Source of the DNA: Chloranthus sessilifolius | Lineage: Eukaryota; Streptophyta; Magnoliopsida; Chloranthales; Chloranthaceae | DNA length: 64,000 nt | Direction: 5' to 3' | Assembly: GCA_021018995.1 (NCBI GenBank) | Contig: CM037585.1 | Location: forward strand, 67,768,646-67,832,645 | Part shown: one piece after another, positions 35,534 through 46,635 of the stretch | Numbering within the stretch: position 1 is the stretch's first letter | Layout of the letters: every line of letters begins with the position of its first letter | The notes under the pieces: generated by a model | Databases searched by the model: none | The model's input: the letters and a program-made list of their open reading frames with translations, nothing else | What the model was told of the DNA's origin: nothing | Program-made: the position numbers and the translations under genes

Positions 35534-35710
35534 TAGGACTGCAACCGAGCCGGGCCTAGCCTGAGCTCAGGTCAGCTCTAGCTTGGCTCTACCTTAAATG
35601 AGTTGAGCTAGAGGTCGGCTCTACACTCTTCGAACTCGAAAATTCCAAGCTCTAGCTTGGCTCTCCAAGCTCAAGCCGAGCTCGGGCCGAACTTCAAGCC
35701 AAGTATGTTC
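35534..35710 (+). mobile_element. Possible hAT-like non-autonomous DNA transposon fragment
   Basis: GGACTGCAACCGAGCCGGGC opens a stretch rich in GAGCTC, CGAGC and AAGCTC words. Such a start resembles terminal inverted repeats of some plant hAT elements. I see no matching opposite end and no target duplication, so it is at most a fragment. Confidence 0.25.
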
Positions 35711-36049
35711 TATTATAAAAATATTTCTCCTAGTACTTTTTAAAACTTCTACTCAATTAAATATCCATTCTATAAAAGATTTAAATGAATGATTAAACAC
35801 AAGTACGCAACATATGAAATAAATAAACTGTTAGATAAACTAGGGCAAGTGGGGGGCAAAACTTCATATTTTACCCTTCAAAGTGACCGTTAGATAAACT
35901 TAAATGGTTACTTTGAAGAGTAAAATAGACCGCTCAAAGTTAGTTACTTTGAAGTGTAAAATGGTCCACAAGGGCTACCATCCACAAACCTCGCTACGAG
36001 AGTCCCATGTCGCTACTACGAGCCGGTGTTCAAAGCTCACAATGAGTAA

Positions 36050-36300
36050 AAAAAAGGATAATGTCACTCAAGTGACTAGGCTAAAATGTGAAGTATCAAA
36101 TCATAGGGGTAAGTAAAAATAAAAATTGACAGTTAGGCGACTAGATGAAAATGACGTAAAATAAATTGTATGAATTTAAAGAGTGGAAAGTAAGAACATG
36201 CCAGTCAAGTGACTAGGCAAAAGTGCATGAAATCGTAGGGGTAAGTAACAAGCAAGTAAACATGGTGTACATTAGAGGACTAGGCCAATAGAGATAAAAA
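36050..36300 (+). repeat. Imperfect 140-bp repeats in T2 leader
   Basis: Two to three decayed units share CAAGTGACTAGGC and AAATCATAGGGGTAAGTAA (CGTAGGGG in the second). Confidence 0.5.
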
Positions 36301-36362
36301 TAAGCAATAAAAACAAAAACACATGCAATGGGGCCAACTTCAATTAGAAGCTCTAAAAATTA

Positions 36363-36380
36363 TCCCTAGTGGAGTTGCCA
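36363..36380 (-). promoter_or_regulatory. T2 primer binding site (tRNA-Arg type)
   Basis: The minus strand reads TGGCAACTCCACTAGGGA, close to the TGGCGACTCCACTGGGGA primer site common in Ogre elements, 2 bp after the LTR end. Confidence 0.75.
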
Positions 36381-36382
36381 TC

Positions 36383-36888
36383 TGTGCAACCATGGATCTC
36401 ATGGATCTGTCACGATGATGCGATAAAATACGGAGTCGCCATCAGGAGCTTTTGGTGTGTCGGGATACCCTAAATCAATATCATAGGCACCGAAGTGCTG
36501 GATTTGACTCTGGATTTATGGTCTACGCCAAAGCCTCTAGGTAAGGACTTCGGTTACCAATCGGGAAGGTGTTAGGCACCCGATTAGCCCGCTCGTAAGC
36601 GGTGTCTACTCTGGCCAAGTATAAAATAAAAGAGAGAAAATGAACTACACTTCCCCGAAGGCACTCGGATCCTATTACGCTCTCCGCAATAACCAAAATT
36701 TTGGCGGCGTAATGGCTCAAATCCTTAGATAAGGGAAAAGCTAAGGAGAAAATATAAGGTTGAGGAAGAGAAGGGAGAGTCGGAGCTCTCGGGCCCTTGT
36801 AGCACTGTCACCAAATCTTCGCATGGATGTTAACTGCGGTGAGCTTTCGATATCACAATGGGTTAGAGAAGAGTCCTAACTGCTAACG
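36383..36888 (-). repeat. T2 5' LTR, inner 506 bp
   Basis: In reverse complement it matches the end of the T1 LTR, including GTGCTACAAGGGCCCGAG, the GGGTGCCTAACACCTTCCCG block and the terminal GGTTGCACA. It is cut at 36889 by C1; the rest would lie right of C1, outside the window. Confidence 0.8.
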
Positions 36889-39266
36889 TGATAGCCCAAA
36901 TTTTGGTACCCCGAAACCCGTGCCATCAACATGACCCTCAAGGTCGTACCCTAGTATAAACAGGCAACCATACATCAAGTAAAGTATATGAATTTTAGTC
37001 TAACTAAGTCTCCATGTGTTAATAATAATAATTTAGTAATCCAAAAGTCAGTTCTAGTCCCATGCCAATACATGAGCGGAAGAACCGATCCGAACCATCG
37101 GTGATAAACTGTTCACCTCAGATGGTTCGACAAAAGAAACGTCGTAATTACTTACATTCAAAATTAAGGCTTGACATACCAAGCCGTACAGAATGCTCTC
37201 AAAACTAACTCTTAAAGTACTCATGGAGTCTCCTAGAAGAAGTCCTCAGGAGAAGGCTCTAACTCTTCTCCGGACATGAAATCTGAATCCTCTGGATCCA
37301 TGTCTCCCGAAGCCTCTGCTGCTACTAGCACTGGACCTGTGACGTATAGTCAAAAGGGGTGAGCTACATCCTAGTTCAATAAGGAAATACAGTAAACATA
37401 TAAATTAAGCTCTCGCATACATGTTAGAACATATATTAAAGCACGATTTATCTGATAGAACTTCTGAGAAAATAATTTAAATAATAGAAAGTGAAATGAT
37501 AACTGCAACTGTTACTTTACATAATCTTGTTTATTCTCATCTTACTGGTATAGTTACGGATTTGGCCTAATCACTTAAATCTTAACTTAAGTAGTCCCCG
37601 AGCAATATAGCGTCGAGCCTCGATGGAATACCCACCATCGTCATCTAAATAGACACTTGTTATATGTTCTCAATTTCAAAACTACCCAGGCCCCTTTCTC
37701 TTAGGTGGCAGGGTCTATTCTCAAATCTACATCCCTGGGATGTGCTACAAGTGTACGGATTGACCGCCGTACCGGTCACGGATATCCTGCCGAGTCAGTC
37801 GTGGGTATCCCGCCACGTCGGTGAGTATTCTAATCAAACCTTAAATAACAAAAATATCGCATGTGCTTTACATATAGTTATTCACCATGATTGTGCTATT
37901 TTTATTACATTAGGCCTTATCACTTTTCTTTTGTTTCACCGTTAGGTTTGATCTGCATCCCTGGAATGCCATTGATTCAATGCATCATTTAGATGCCCAT
38001 TATCGCATTTTCACGTCCCCTGGGGACCTCATGGTTTCATTTTGAATTCACACACACACACCCATTTTAGAATCACATTTGATACATGACTATTCTCTTG
38101 AATTACTCTACATATATGGTTTTGACGAATTAAAGTACATGTTTCGAGATATTCCCTACCTCAACACAAATCCAATGCACTCCTTTCTCGTAGAGGTTTA
38201 CACGTAACAATCTCACATCAAACCTACATTGCAAGTGTCAAGGATACCCTTAGAATGATTTCTAAAACCCTTGGGAACCTTAGCTCCCATGAATTACACC
38301 AAAAGAATAAATAAAATAAATAAATGTATAGTGCCTTGCACGAGCAGGGACTATTCCTCGCTCGAGCGATCACTTAACCTCACTTGAGAGAGCACTTGAC
38401 CTCGCTCGAGCGATAAAAATGAGGTACTAATCTCTCGCGCGAGCGAGCACTACTCACCGCTCGAGCGGCTAAAATGAGGTACTCAACCCTCACGCGACCG
38501 AGAACTATTCATCGCTCGAGCAACTACAACGAGGTACTGAACCCTCGCGCGACCGAGAACTATTCATCACTCGAGCAGCTACAACGAGGTACTCAACCCT
38601 CGCGTGAGCGAGAACTATTCATCGCTCGAGCAGCTAAAATGATGTATCTGAAGCTCACGCGATGCCTCGCTCGAGCGAGCTTTCCCTTCGCTAAGGGTCT
38701 CGCTCATGCGAGCCCAGAACACAGTTTATGCTCAGATTTTATATTCCGACCTCACTCGAGCGAGCCATTTAAACCGCTCGAGCGAGGAGTGATGATAACT
38801 AACTCTCGATCCATTCGAGAACCAGTTTCTTACTCCATTTAAGGCCCTATTAATGTCAAAATTATTTGACTAATAATTTATACTTTATATACAACACACA
38901 AAAACATTTAAAACATACCTCAAATCATTAGATCTTATATATACCTGATCCAAGATCACCCAAATGAGGAGAGTTCCAAAAACTCTTCCTCCAACCTCTT
39001 CCCAGATTATCCACAGGCTCAAACCCAGACGATCCTTTCTAAACCCTCTCCTCTTTTTCTCTATTTAACTCTCCCTTTTTCTAAGCTAAATTAGGTCACG
39101 TATGGGAGACTTCTCTCTATTTAACTCTCTACTTATCTAGTGAAAGCTAGTGTGTTTCACACATACACATGTAGTGTGTATATATTAATTGTGGTTTCCT
39201 TGTGAACCAAAAACACACGTGCAAGGTACGTGGCGTGCACGGTTCCCAAAAGTCAGGGTTATGAGA
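36889..39266 (-). repeat. C1 3' LTR
   Basis: On the plus strand it starts TGATAGCCCAAATTTTGG (the LTR's last bases in its own direction) and ends near 39266 next to the polypurine tract, giving about 2.4 kb. It contains the repeats at 38400-38680. The outer edge at 39266 is approximate. Confidence 0.7.
38400..38680 (-). repeat. About 55-bp tandem repeats in the C1 LTR
   Basis: Five imperfect units run CGCTCGAGC, about 10 bp, GAGGTACTCAACCCTCGCG, then GAGAACTATTCAT. The palindromic word CTCGCTCGAGCGAG, or parts of it, flanks them down to 38330 and up to 38790. Confidence 0.75.
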
Positions 39267-39283
39267 TTCTCCCCACCTTATAA
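39267..39283 (-). promoter_or_regulatory. C1 polypurine tract
   Basis: The minus strand reads TAAGGTGGGGAGAA, preceded by TTTTCGAGGACGAAAATTTT, the usual context at the end of chromovirus pol and before the LTR. Confidence 0.75.
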
Positions 39284-39771
39284 AATTTTCGTCCTCGAAA
39301 ATTGACGATACACTAGAAAATCAGTACAACTAGAAAAAGGCCTTCGAATAGGCAGACTCTTTAGCAAGATCAGTTAATTAAGCATTTGGTCCAATGACCT
39401 GGAATGAGGCCTGTATTAAGCAATTATAATCTACTATCTATTTGTAAAAAATAACCAGACACTTGTATTAATCATCCTAAATTTCCTAGAACCCTCTTAA
39501 CAGCTATTTTCACAATCAGAATGATATTCATCCCACTTCAATCAATGAGAACCTGCACAAGAAATCACGCACTACTACACAATCAAGTATTTCCATAGAC
39601 ATTGTACCAAATAGACCCATTTGATCAAAAATATTTATATCTATACCAAAGTCATAACCATGTCCACCATAAATTTTGTGACAATCATGTCATGATTGTT
39701 TTAAGCAAAAAGTATCACATCACAACATGAAATATTACATTGCAATTTTTTAAAAAGAATTTCAAATGATA

Positions 39772-39792
39772 GGTGACGACCTAATCGTCACC
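39772..39792. repeat. Perfect 8-bp inverted repeat at the end of the acidic ORF
   Basis: GGTGACGA, CCTAA, TCGTCACC. It overlaps the final codons and stop of the minus-strand acidic ORF. Confidence 0.6.
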
Positions 39793-40071
39793 CTGCTCAT
39801 ACTCCTCATCATCGTCATCATCATCGTCGTCCTCGTCCTCGTCCCCATCATCACCATCGCCAACAACCTCTCTGGCCGTAGTGGCAACAGCTGTAGTGGT
39901 CTTGGTAGCAGGACCAGAACTAGATGCGCCAAAGATAGCACCTCGCATAGCACCGATGCGCTCCCGGTACGTCTGCGGAAACGCATGGCCCATGAGGTCG
40001 ATGAGGAGCGACTCCTGGAACCACTGATGTAGCCAGATCTCCCTCCCTTGTAGGAGGATCTCCCGCATCAT
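39781..40071 (-). pseudogene. C1 extra unit: acidic-tail ORF
   Basis: This 96-codon minus-strand stretch starts with a helical segment (REILLQGREIWLHQWFQESL), continues with alanine/threonine-rich sequence and ends in a long aspartate/glutamate run followed by YEQGDD. It lies directly downstream of the 316-codon ORF at 40126-41076 on the same strand and probably belongs to the same ancient unit. Treated as a fossil. Confidence 0.55.
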
Positions 40072-40125
40072 ACTGCTATCAGTGGCAGGGAAAGGCTAGC
40101 GAGACGAGGTGGAGGCAGCCGTCGG

Positions 40126-41076
40126 TCACGTCGATGGTGGTTGGGCCGCTTGCCGGGCAATCTGACGATCCCGCTTCCTGGTTATGCTATTTTGGAGGCT
40201 CTTTAGGTTTCTGCTTAGGTCTTGGGCGAGGAACGGGATGACATTAATAGTTAGCACTAGTTCATCCATTCTAATTTGAAAGCCTTCCTTCCCATTCCGT
40301 GAATCAATCAGTCGTGAGATCAAACGGGCATAGGGTAGTCGGTTGATAGGTGGTGGAATGGCGCCCTTCTCATTTCTTTTGTAGGCATGTATAATGCCCT
40401 TGATAATAACCATAGGGGCGCTAAACCATCGATTATGAAATGCGGAGTATAGAGCCCGCAAAAATGTCTCGCGGAGCTCTTGGTCATGGCCCGTCGGGTG
40501 TAAATTTTTCTTAAAAATTATGTCTAAAAACCACATATGTGGCAGCAACTGCGATTGAGTGATCGATTGTCCAAATGTGATGGCGCCGCTAGTAATATCG
40601 ACAATGATGGTTGGGAACCCTACGTTCCCAGAAAATGGTGGTAGAGAGTGTGGGCTTGGGGTGTACGTATGAGGGCACTGCATGGCAGTGGAAACCTCAG
40701 CACTGCTAACAACAAGTTGTCTCCTATCTATGTTCACGAGGATCATATCCTCATTCATGTTCGGTTGAAGAGTTTGGTAATATAATCTTACGAGTTTCGG
40801 ATAGTACCGAGCTCCAAAGGGTGCTAATAGTGGTCTTAAATGGTTGTTTGTGAGGAAATCTGAGGTCCATTGGGTGGACGTAGGATCCCCAAAACAAGAG
40901 GGATGAATCTCCCATTCGGCCTCAAAGACCTTCTCTCCCCACCAATCATCTAGTTGGATTGGGGCACGAGATGGGGATGGGGGTGGTTGTGGTGCCTGTG
41001 GCGCCTTGTTGCGCGACGATGGCGATCGAATCGCCACCCGTTTTCTAGGTTGGGGGTTAGGGTTTGTGGAAGCCAT
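40126..41076 (-). CDS. C1 extra ORF, plant-transposon-protein type, 316 codons
   Basis: The start is the first ATG after a TATA box about 205 bp upstream. The N-terminus is basic and proline/serine-rich (to about residue 40). The globular part (about 45-290) has a WWGEKVFEAEWEIHPSCF opening, PKLVRLYYQTL, DIIFKKNLHPTGHDQELRE and a YARLISRLI segment. It parallels the A1 domain at 24993-25439 and resembles PF20167 (putative plant transposon protein). I see no signal peptide or membrane segment and its function is unknown. Its place between chromodomain and polypurine tract is unusual for a chromovirus. The open frame is intact over this length, but the unit around it looks decayed. Confidence 0.65.
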   Translation of the reverse strand: MASTNPNPQPRKRVAIRSPSSRNKAPQAPQPPPSPSRAPIQLDDWWGEKVFEAEWEIHPSCFGDPTSTQWTSDFLTNNHLRPLLAPFGARYYPKLVRLYYQTLQPNMNEDMILVNIDRRQLVVSSAEVSTAMQCPHTYTPSPHSLPPFSGNVGFPTIIVDITSGAITFGQSITQSQLLPHMWFLDIIFKKNLHPTGHDQELRETFLRALYSAFHNRWFSAPMVIIKGIIHAYKRNEKGAIPPPINRLPYARLISRLIDSRNGKEGFQIRMDELVLTINVIPFLAQDLSRNLKSLQNSITRKRDRQIARQAAQPPST

Positions 41077-41280
41077 TTGACGTGCAAAGAAAAAAAAAAT
41101 TCAAATAAATAAGGTAGACCTAGGGTAGATTTCACCTTTTAAAACGCTTTTGACGGATCAGATCATCCGAATCCGGCTCGAAATCGTAGAAGAAGGAGCT
41201 TGAAAATCCAAAACCCTAAACCCCTCTCGCCCAATCTCCCTCGCTTGAAGATGAAATGAGTGAACAGTAATTCACCTCCT

Positions 41281-41450
41281 TTTTATACCCCGGCCTTGCT
41301 CGAGTGGTAAATAATCCTCGCTTGAGCAAATAGTCCTCGCTCGAGCGATAAATAGTCCTCGCTCGAGCGAGTTCAGAACATTTGGCATTTTAGATTTTAT
41401 ATGGCTCGCACGAGCGAGCATAAGTCGTCGCTCGAGCAAGCCCAGAACAG
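41281..41450 (-). promoter_or_regulatory. Putative promoter of the C1 extra ORF
   Basis: On the minus strand three to four copies of a roughly 22-bp unit containing CTCGCTCGAGCGA and GGACTATTTA run down to a TATA box TATAAAAAGG at 41287. The ORF start follows at 41076. The same CTCGCTCGAGCGAG word fills part of the C1 LTR. Confidence 0.55.
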
Positions 41451-41678
41451 CTTTTCTGGTTCCTTTAACCTCGTATTTTTACTCTAATTTCCTCTAACTT
41501 CCAGCATCTTTCTTAGCATGATTTTCTATGTCGTGCCTTTGGGATTCACTCACAAATGGGCTCCACCAAAATTGAAGTTAATATGCTCAAAATTTTACCA
41601 ACTTATTTTCATTTCAGATAGCATTTTTGAACATTGACGGTCAAAATATTACATATCATAACACTTAAACAAAAGAAA

Positions 41679-43331
41679 CTAGCTAGCGTTCACAAACAAA
41701 CTAGGATATTGTTCTCTGACATCTGCCTCACGCTCCCACGTTGCTTCCTCGGCCGGATGATTCTTCCATTGAACAAGCACTAACGGAATCACCTTGGTGC
41801 ATAGTACTTGCTCCTTTCTATCCAATATCTCTGTTGGTTCCTCTATCATGCTCATATCCTCATGCATCTCTAATGGTTGGCACGCCAACACGTGATCGTG
41901 GCCATTAAGATACTCTTTATATAGATACGTTCAATACATTGTGTACCTGATCAAATAATGGTGGCAATCCAATGCGGTCAGCAACTTTCCCTACTCGACC
42001 CAGAACCTCAAATGGTCCAAGATAGTGGGGACTCAACTTCCCTCTCTTCCCAAATCTCATCACCCCCTTCATAGGTGACACTTTCACGAACACATGTTCA
42101 CCCACCTTAAGTCTACACTCGTCTGCTTGATATCAGCGTAGCTTTTCTATTTGCTCTGAGCCGCTTTGAGTTTTTCCCTTATCATACGAACATAGGTGGC
42201 ATTATCTTTAAGTATTTCGGGTCCCAAAATAAATTTCTCCCCGGCTTTTTCCCAATTGATGGGCGATCTACATCGCCGTCCATAAAAAGCTTCATATGGC
42301 GCCATGTCGATGCTTGTCTGAAAACTGTTATTATATGCAAACTCAATCAACTATAAGTGCTGATCCCATGATCCTTGCAATTCTAACATACACGCCCTAA
42401 GCATGTCCTCAATGATCTGATTGACCCTCTCCGTCTGCCCATCGGTTTGTGGATGGAATGCGGAACTGAAATCTAGTCGCGTTCCCATTCCTGCTTGAAA
42501 TTTCTTCCAAAACATTGATGTATATAATGGATCACGGTTGGAAATAATGCTACTCGGAATCTCATGCAAATGGACGATCTCTTTCATATATAACTCTGTA
42601 AGTCTTCCCGTCGTGTACATCGTGTTGTAAGGCAAGAAGTGAGCTGACTTGGTCAATCGATCGACCACTATCCAAATGGCATTGTATCCCTTTGCAGTAC
42701 GCGGTAGTCCAACGATGAAGTCCATAGAGAGCAATTCCCACTTTCATTCCAGTATAGGTAGAGGCTGCAATAATCCCGCGGGGTGTCTATGATCGATCAT
42801 CACTTGTTGGCACGTCAAACACTGCGACACGTACTCTGCCACGTCTTGCTTCATACCTCTCCACCAGTAATTCTTTTTCAAGTCCTGATACATCTTTGTG
42901 CTACCCGGGTGAATCACATAGTTGGATTTGTGAGATTCATCAAGAATTGTTCGCCGTAAATCGGCATTGTTCGAAATGTAGAGATGGCCCTTGAACAATA
43001 AGGTACCATCCTCCTTGACCGAGAATTTAGATCTAATGCCATTAGTTACATCTTGACGAATCATGGTTAGCGCCGAGTCTTTCATCTGTAGCTTGTCGAT
43101 ATGCTCAAATATCACCGGTCTCACTGATATATTAGCCAAGAAGGCTCCTGTAGCTTGCGACTTGACGTTCTCATCATATAGTGCCAGATCTTCAAATAAC
43201 TTCCATCGGTGCATACCCAAAATCAAACTAACCAACTGAGCTGAACCCTTCCAACTCAAGGCATCGGCCACTACATTAGCCTTGCCTGGATGGTACTGTA
43301 TGGAATAGTCATAGTCTTTGAGGAACTCCAT
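41679..43331 (-). pseudogene. C1 RNase H end, integrase and chromodomain (broken)
   Basis: From 43331 down: the RNase H tail (HPGKANVVADALSW), integrase zinc region (DESHKSNYVIHPGSTKMYQDL to CLTCQQ), catalytic core (MDFIVGLPRTAKGYN, SSIISNRDPLY, AFHPQTDGQTERVNQ), the YEAFYGRRCRSPI segment, the GPFEVLGRVGKVADRI domain and a terminal chromodomain piece (VLVQWKNHPAEEATWE, 41690-41790). Chromodomains can direct insertion to heterochromatin by binding methylated histone H3. There are several breaks. Confidence 0.85.
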
Positions 43332-44555
43332 CCATCTGCGCTACCTCATGTTCAGATCTTTCTGTGTAAACAAATATCTGAGGCTTTTATGATCGGTGAA
43401 AATCTCAAAAGTCTCACTGTACAAGTAATGTCACCAAATCTTCTGCGTAAAAATGACCGCTGCTAATTTCAGGTCATGTGTCGGATAATTCTTCTCATGG
43501 TCTTTCAACTGTCTCGATCCATACGCTATCACCTTTCTGTGTTGATTAAGCACGCAGCCCAACCCACTATATGAAGCATCACTGTATACTGCGAACCCTC
43601 CACTGCCTGAAGGAACCGCTAATACTGGAGCTGAAGTGAGTCTCTTCTTGAGTTCTTGAAAACTCTTCTCGCATTCCTCACTCCATTCGAACCTTGCATC
43701 TTTCCGTGTAAATCTCGTGAGTGGTCCTGATGTATTTGAAAACCCTTCAACGAAACGTCGATAGTAACGCGCTAATCCAAGGAAACTACGAACGTCGGTC
43801 ACGGTCTTTCGTTGCTCCCAATTGACCATTGCTTCTATCTTTGCTGGATCTACAGTGACACCATGCTTTGAGATGACATGTCCTAAAAAGCTAACTTCTT
43901 CTAACCAAAACTCGCACTTGCTGAGCTTGGCGTATAATTGGTGTTCACGTAGAGTCTGTAGGGCTATTCTCAAATGCTTCTCATGCTCTTCCTCTGATTT
44001 TGAATAGATCAGGATGTCATCAATAAATACTACGACACAAGAGTCTAGGTGTAGTTTAAACACCCTATTCATTTGATCCATGAATGACGCCGGGGCATTT
44101 GTCAACCCAAATGGCATCACTAGGAATTCATAGTGTTGGTACCAAGTCCTGAATGCAGTCTTCTGAATATCCTCTGCCTTGACTCTCAACTGATGGTATC
44201 CAAATCGCAGATTGATCTTGGAAAAGTATTTTGCTCCTTACAGCTGATCGAACAAGTCATCTATTCTAGGTAAATGATATCAATTCTTAATAGTGAGTTT
44301 GTTCAATTGCCGATAGTCAAGGTATAGCCGCATTGACCCATCCTTCTTCTTTACGAACAAGATTGGTGCTCCCCATGGAGACACGCTCGGTCTTACAAAC
44401 CCCTTATCCATGAGTTCTTGTAACTGCTCTTTCAACTCCTTCAACTCAGCAGGAACCATTCTATATGTCGCATTAGAAATAGACTCCGTTCCTGGTGCTA
44501 AGTCGATGGCGAATTCCACTTCCCTTTCTGGAGGTAATCCTGGTAATTCCTCCAA
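43332..44555 (-). pseudogene. C1 reverse transcriptase and RNase H (broken)
   Basis: 44555-44280 holds the RT start ([40 protein letters not shown]). 44189-43431 holds [20 protein letters not shown], the catalytic [29 protein letters not shown] and RNase H with [15 protein letters not shown] and [24 protein letters not shown]. These are standard chromovirus motifs. About three breaks fall in this part. Confidence 0.87.
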
Positions 44556-44573
44556 AAATATATCTTCAAATTC

Positions 44574-45426
44574 TCACACCACGGCGATCTCGGAGATAAC
44601 ATTCTTTTCTTCTTTATGCTCCTTCAAGAATGCCAAGTATCCACTACACAATTTTCTGATCAAACGCTCGACTCTGACTGCCGAGATGAGTGGCATATAT
44701 GTCGACCTCTCTCCTCGAAATCGAAATGATCTCCTCGTATTGGGTCTGAAAATGATGACCTTGTTCCTGCAATCTACCGTCGCACAGTGAGTCGACAGCC
44801 AATCCATGCCAAGGATCACGTCGAATCCTTACATGTCTAACAGAATAAGGTTCGTCGGTAGTTCAAAGACGTCTCCATCCATGATTCTCATGATCACGGA
44901 GTTACAACCCTTTTCGGTATCAACCAATTTCCCAGTAGGAATAGTCACGGTTAACACATAAGTCTAACTCCTCTGGGTTAACTTTCATCCTCTTTGTGAA
45001 GCGAGGGGTAACAAATGAGTGGGTAGACCCTGGGTCTATCAACACTCGAGCTTCATATGTCACATCGCTTCCCTTCCTATAGATTTATAACATACCTAAT
45101 CATACATGCACATATATATAATGTCTATCATCATACTAGTATTTATTACATGCAGTTTCTTTTCTATTTTCTATATGGATGCACATTCTCTATCTAAAGT
45201 TTTCGAGAATTAAAATTCTTTATTTAAAATAAATCTCACCTTGGATCACATCATTTATATTTTGAGCCTCTTGAGCTATGACTGCGTAGGCTCTCCCTTA
45301 GACGATCGACTTCCTTGCTTGTATCGGTCGTGGAATAGGAGCTGAAGTCGTCTTATCCTTGTTCACCTCAGGACAATCTTTAATCATGTGGCCCATCTTG
45401 CCACATTTAAAATAGTTTCGCATCCC
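44574..45426 (-). pseudogene. C1 protease region (broken)
   Basis: At 44819-44574 the minus strand encodes VILGMDWLSTHCATVDCRNKV (split: ILGMDWLS then ATVDC), the conserved C-terminal part of chromovirus aspartic protease. The active-site half lies in the decayed stretch up to about 45070. The part around 45100-45240 is AT-rich and not recognisable. Confidence 0.7.
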
Positions 45427-46635
45427 CTATCTGCAATCTGTCATTTTGTGAGACTTACCACACTTGGCACAAGTCTCCCTCGGTGTGGAAGAAGCAGCTC
45501 GTGAAAAGCCTTGTGTAACTGTAGCTCCAGTGGAAAAAGCGGGACTCTCATACTTCATCGATCTCCCCGACGCAAGCAATGGAAATCTTTGATGAGTGAT
45601 CTGTTGTGCGGTTCTCCCATACCCTACTTGGAATGGTTGTCTCTGATTCAGTGCTACGAATCTCGGCTTTTTGTTCATCGATTCGTAGTTCGCAGTCCGT
45701 CCTTGATCTACATTTCCTCTTCCCTACTATTCCCTCTGACGGTATCGGTTATTATTTTCTTCTTCCACTACTAATGCCTTACTCATGACCTCCCCATAGG
45801 TCTTCAGTTGAAATGGTGCAACTCCTCCTCGTATATCCGGCCTTAAGCCCTGTTGGAACCTCTTTGCGCTCATCACATCAGAAATCACGTAGTCTGGAGT
45901 GAAACGATCAAGTCTCATGAATTCTACTCCGTACTCCCTCACTGTCATCTTCCCTTACATGAGTTGTAAAAATTAGATCTTCATCTAATTACTCACGACT
46001 TTCGAGAAGTATTGTTTGTTGAACTCTTCAATGAATTCATCCCACATCCAGGGCATATTTGGAGTTTCTTGAGCCCTAGTCCGTGAAACAGACTTCCACC
46101 AAGGCCCAGCCTCCCCATCTAACATGTATGCTACCCAACGGACGCTCTCGTCCTCTGTGCATGTCAGTACGCTAAATACTTTCTCCATTTCACTCAGCCA
46201 ATTTTTGGCTCCCATGGTGTCTGCCTACCCTAAAAAGCTAGGAGGTCTCATCCTCCTAAATTCGATAAATGCAGAAGCCACTGGCAGTGTAGGCCCTACT
46301 GGTGGCATAGGTGGCTAATGTTGCTTGGGGGCGGTATGAGCTGCCAAGGATGCTGCCTGTTGCGCCATAGCAGTTGCCATGGTTTCCATAGTATGCATCA
46401 TCCTCTGACGCTCCTCTCTCTCTTCATTTCTTTCTCTCACTCTATCTTGTTCTCTCTGATCTTGATCCTGATTTTCTGCCTGATCTTGGTTCTCTTAGCC
46501 ACTACCTTCAGGAACCTCCCAATTTCTCAATGGCACTCTGTTCATAGGCGAGATGAACTCATCTCTACTGTGCAAATTCCTATCATGACCGCCCCTGGGT
46601 CGGCCTCTTCCCCTAGGAAACATAACGGTCTGCAT
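45427..46635 (-). pseudogene. C1 gag (broken, cut by A2)
   Basis: From 46635 down: an arginine/glycine-rich N-terminus (RGRGRPRGG), a glutamate/glutamine/arginine-rich stretch, the capsid core (GAKNWLSEMEKVF, WVAYMLDGEAGPWWKS, FIEEFNKQYF), DRFTPDYV-type sequence and a zinc knuckle CAKCGKSHKMTDC at about 45430-45470. This is a typical chromovirus gag. A2 is inserted at its very beginning. Several breaks. Confidence 0.82.

Larger units (their letters stand above)
35207..36362 (-). other. T2 leader, part next to the primer site
   Basis: Long untranslated leaders occur in Ogre/Tat elements. I see no supported ORF. It contains a possible DNA-transposon scrap (35534-35710) and 140-bp imperfect repeats (36050-36300). 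Confidence 0.5.
9806..36888 (-). mobile_element. T2: Tat/Ogre-lineage element on the minus strand, interrupted
   Basis: Read on the minus strand the order is partial 5' LTR (36383-36888), tRNA-Arg-type primer site (36363-36380), leader, gag, protease (10369-10720) and a pre-RT linker to 9806. RT and later domains would lie left of the window, beyond A3. T2 is the oldest layer: it hosts A3, A1 (13594-31809, with GTCAA duplication) and the S2 insert (about 32447-35206), and its LTR is cut at 36889 by C1. The coding part carries more than ten breaks. Confidence 0.8.

Noticed and set aside
38474-38842. A 122-codon plus-strand ORF
   Set aside because: It is made of the 55-bp CGCTCGAGC repeats in the C1 LTR.
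39766-40032. Plus-strand ORF with a run of Ile/Val resembling a membrane segment
   Set aside because: It is antisense to the aspartate-rich tail of the minus-strand C1 ORF; the hydrophobic run mirrors GAT/GAC codons.
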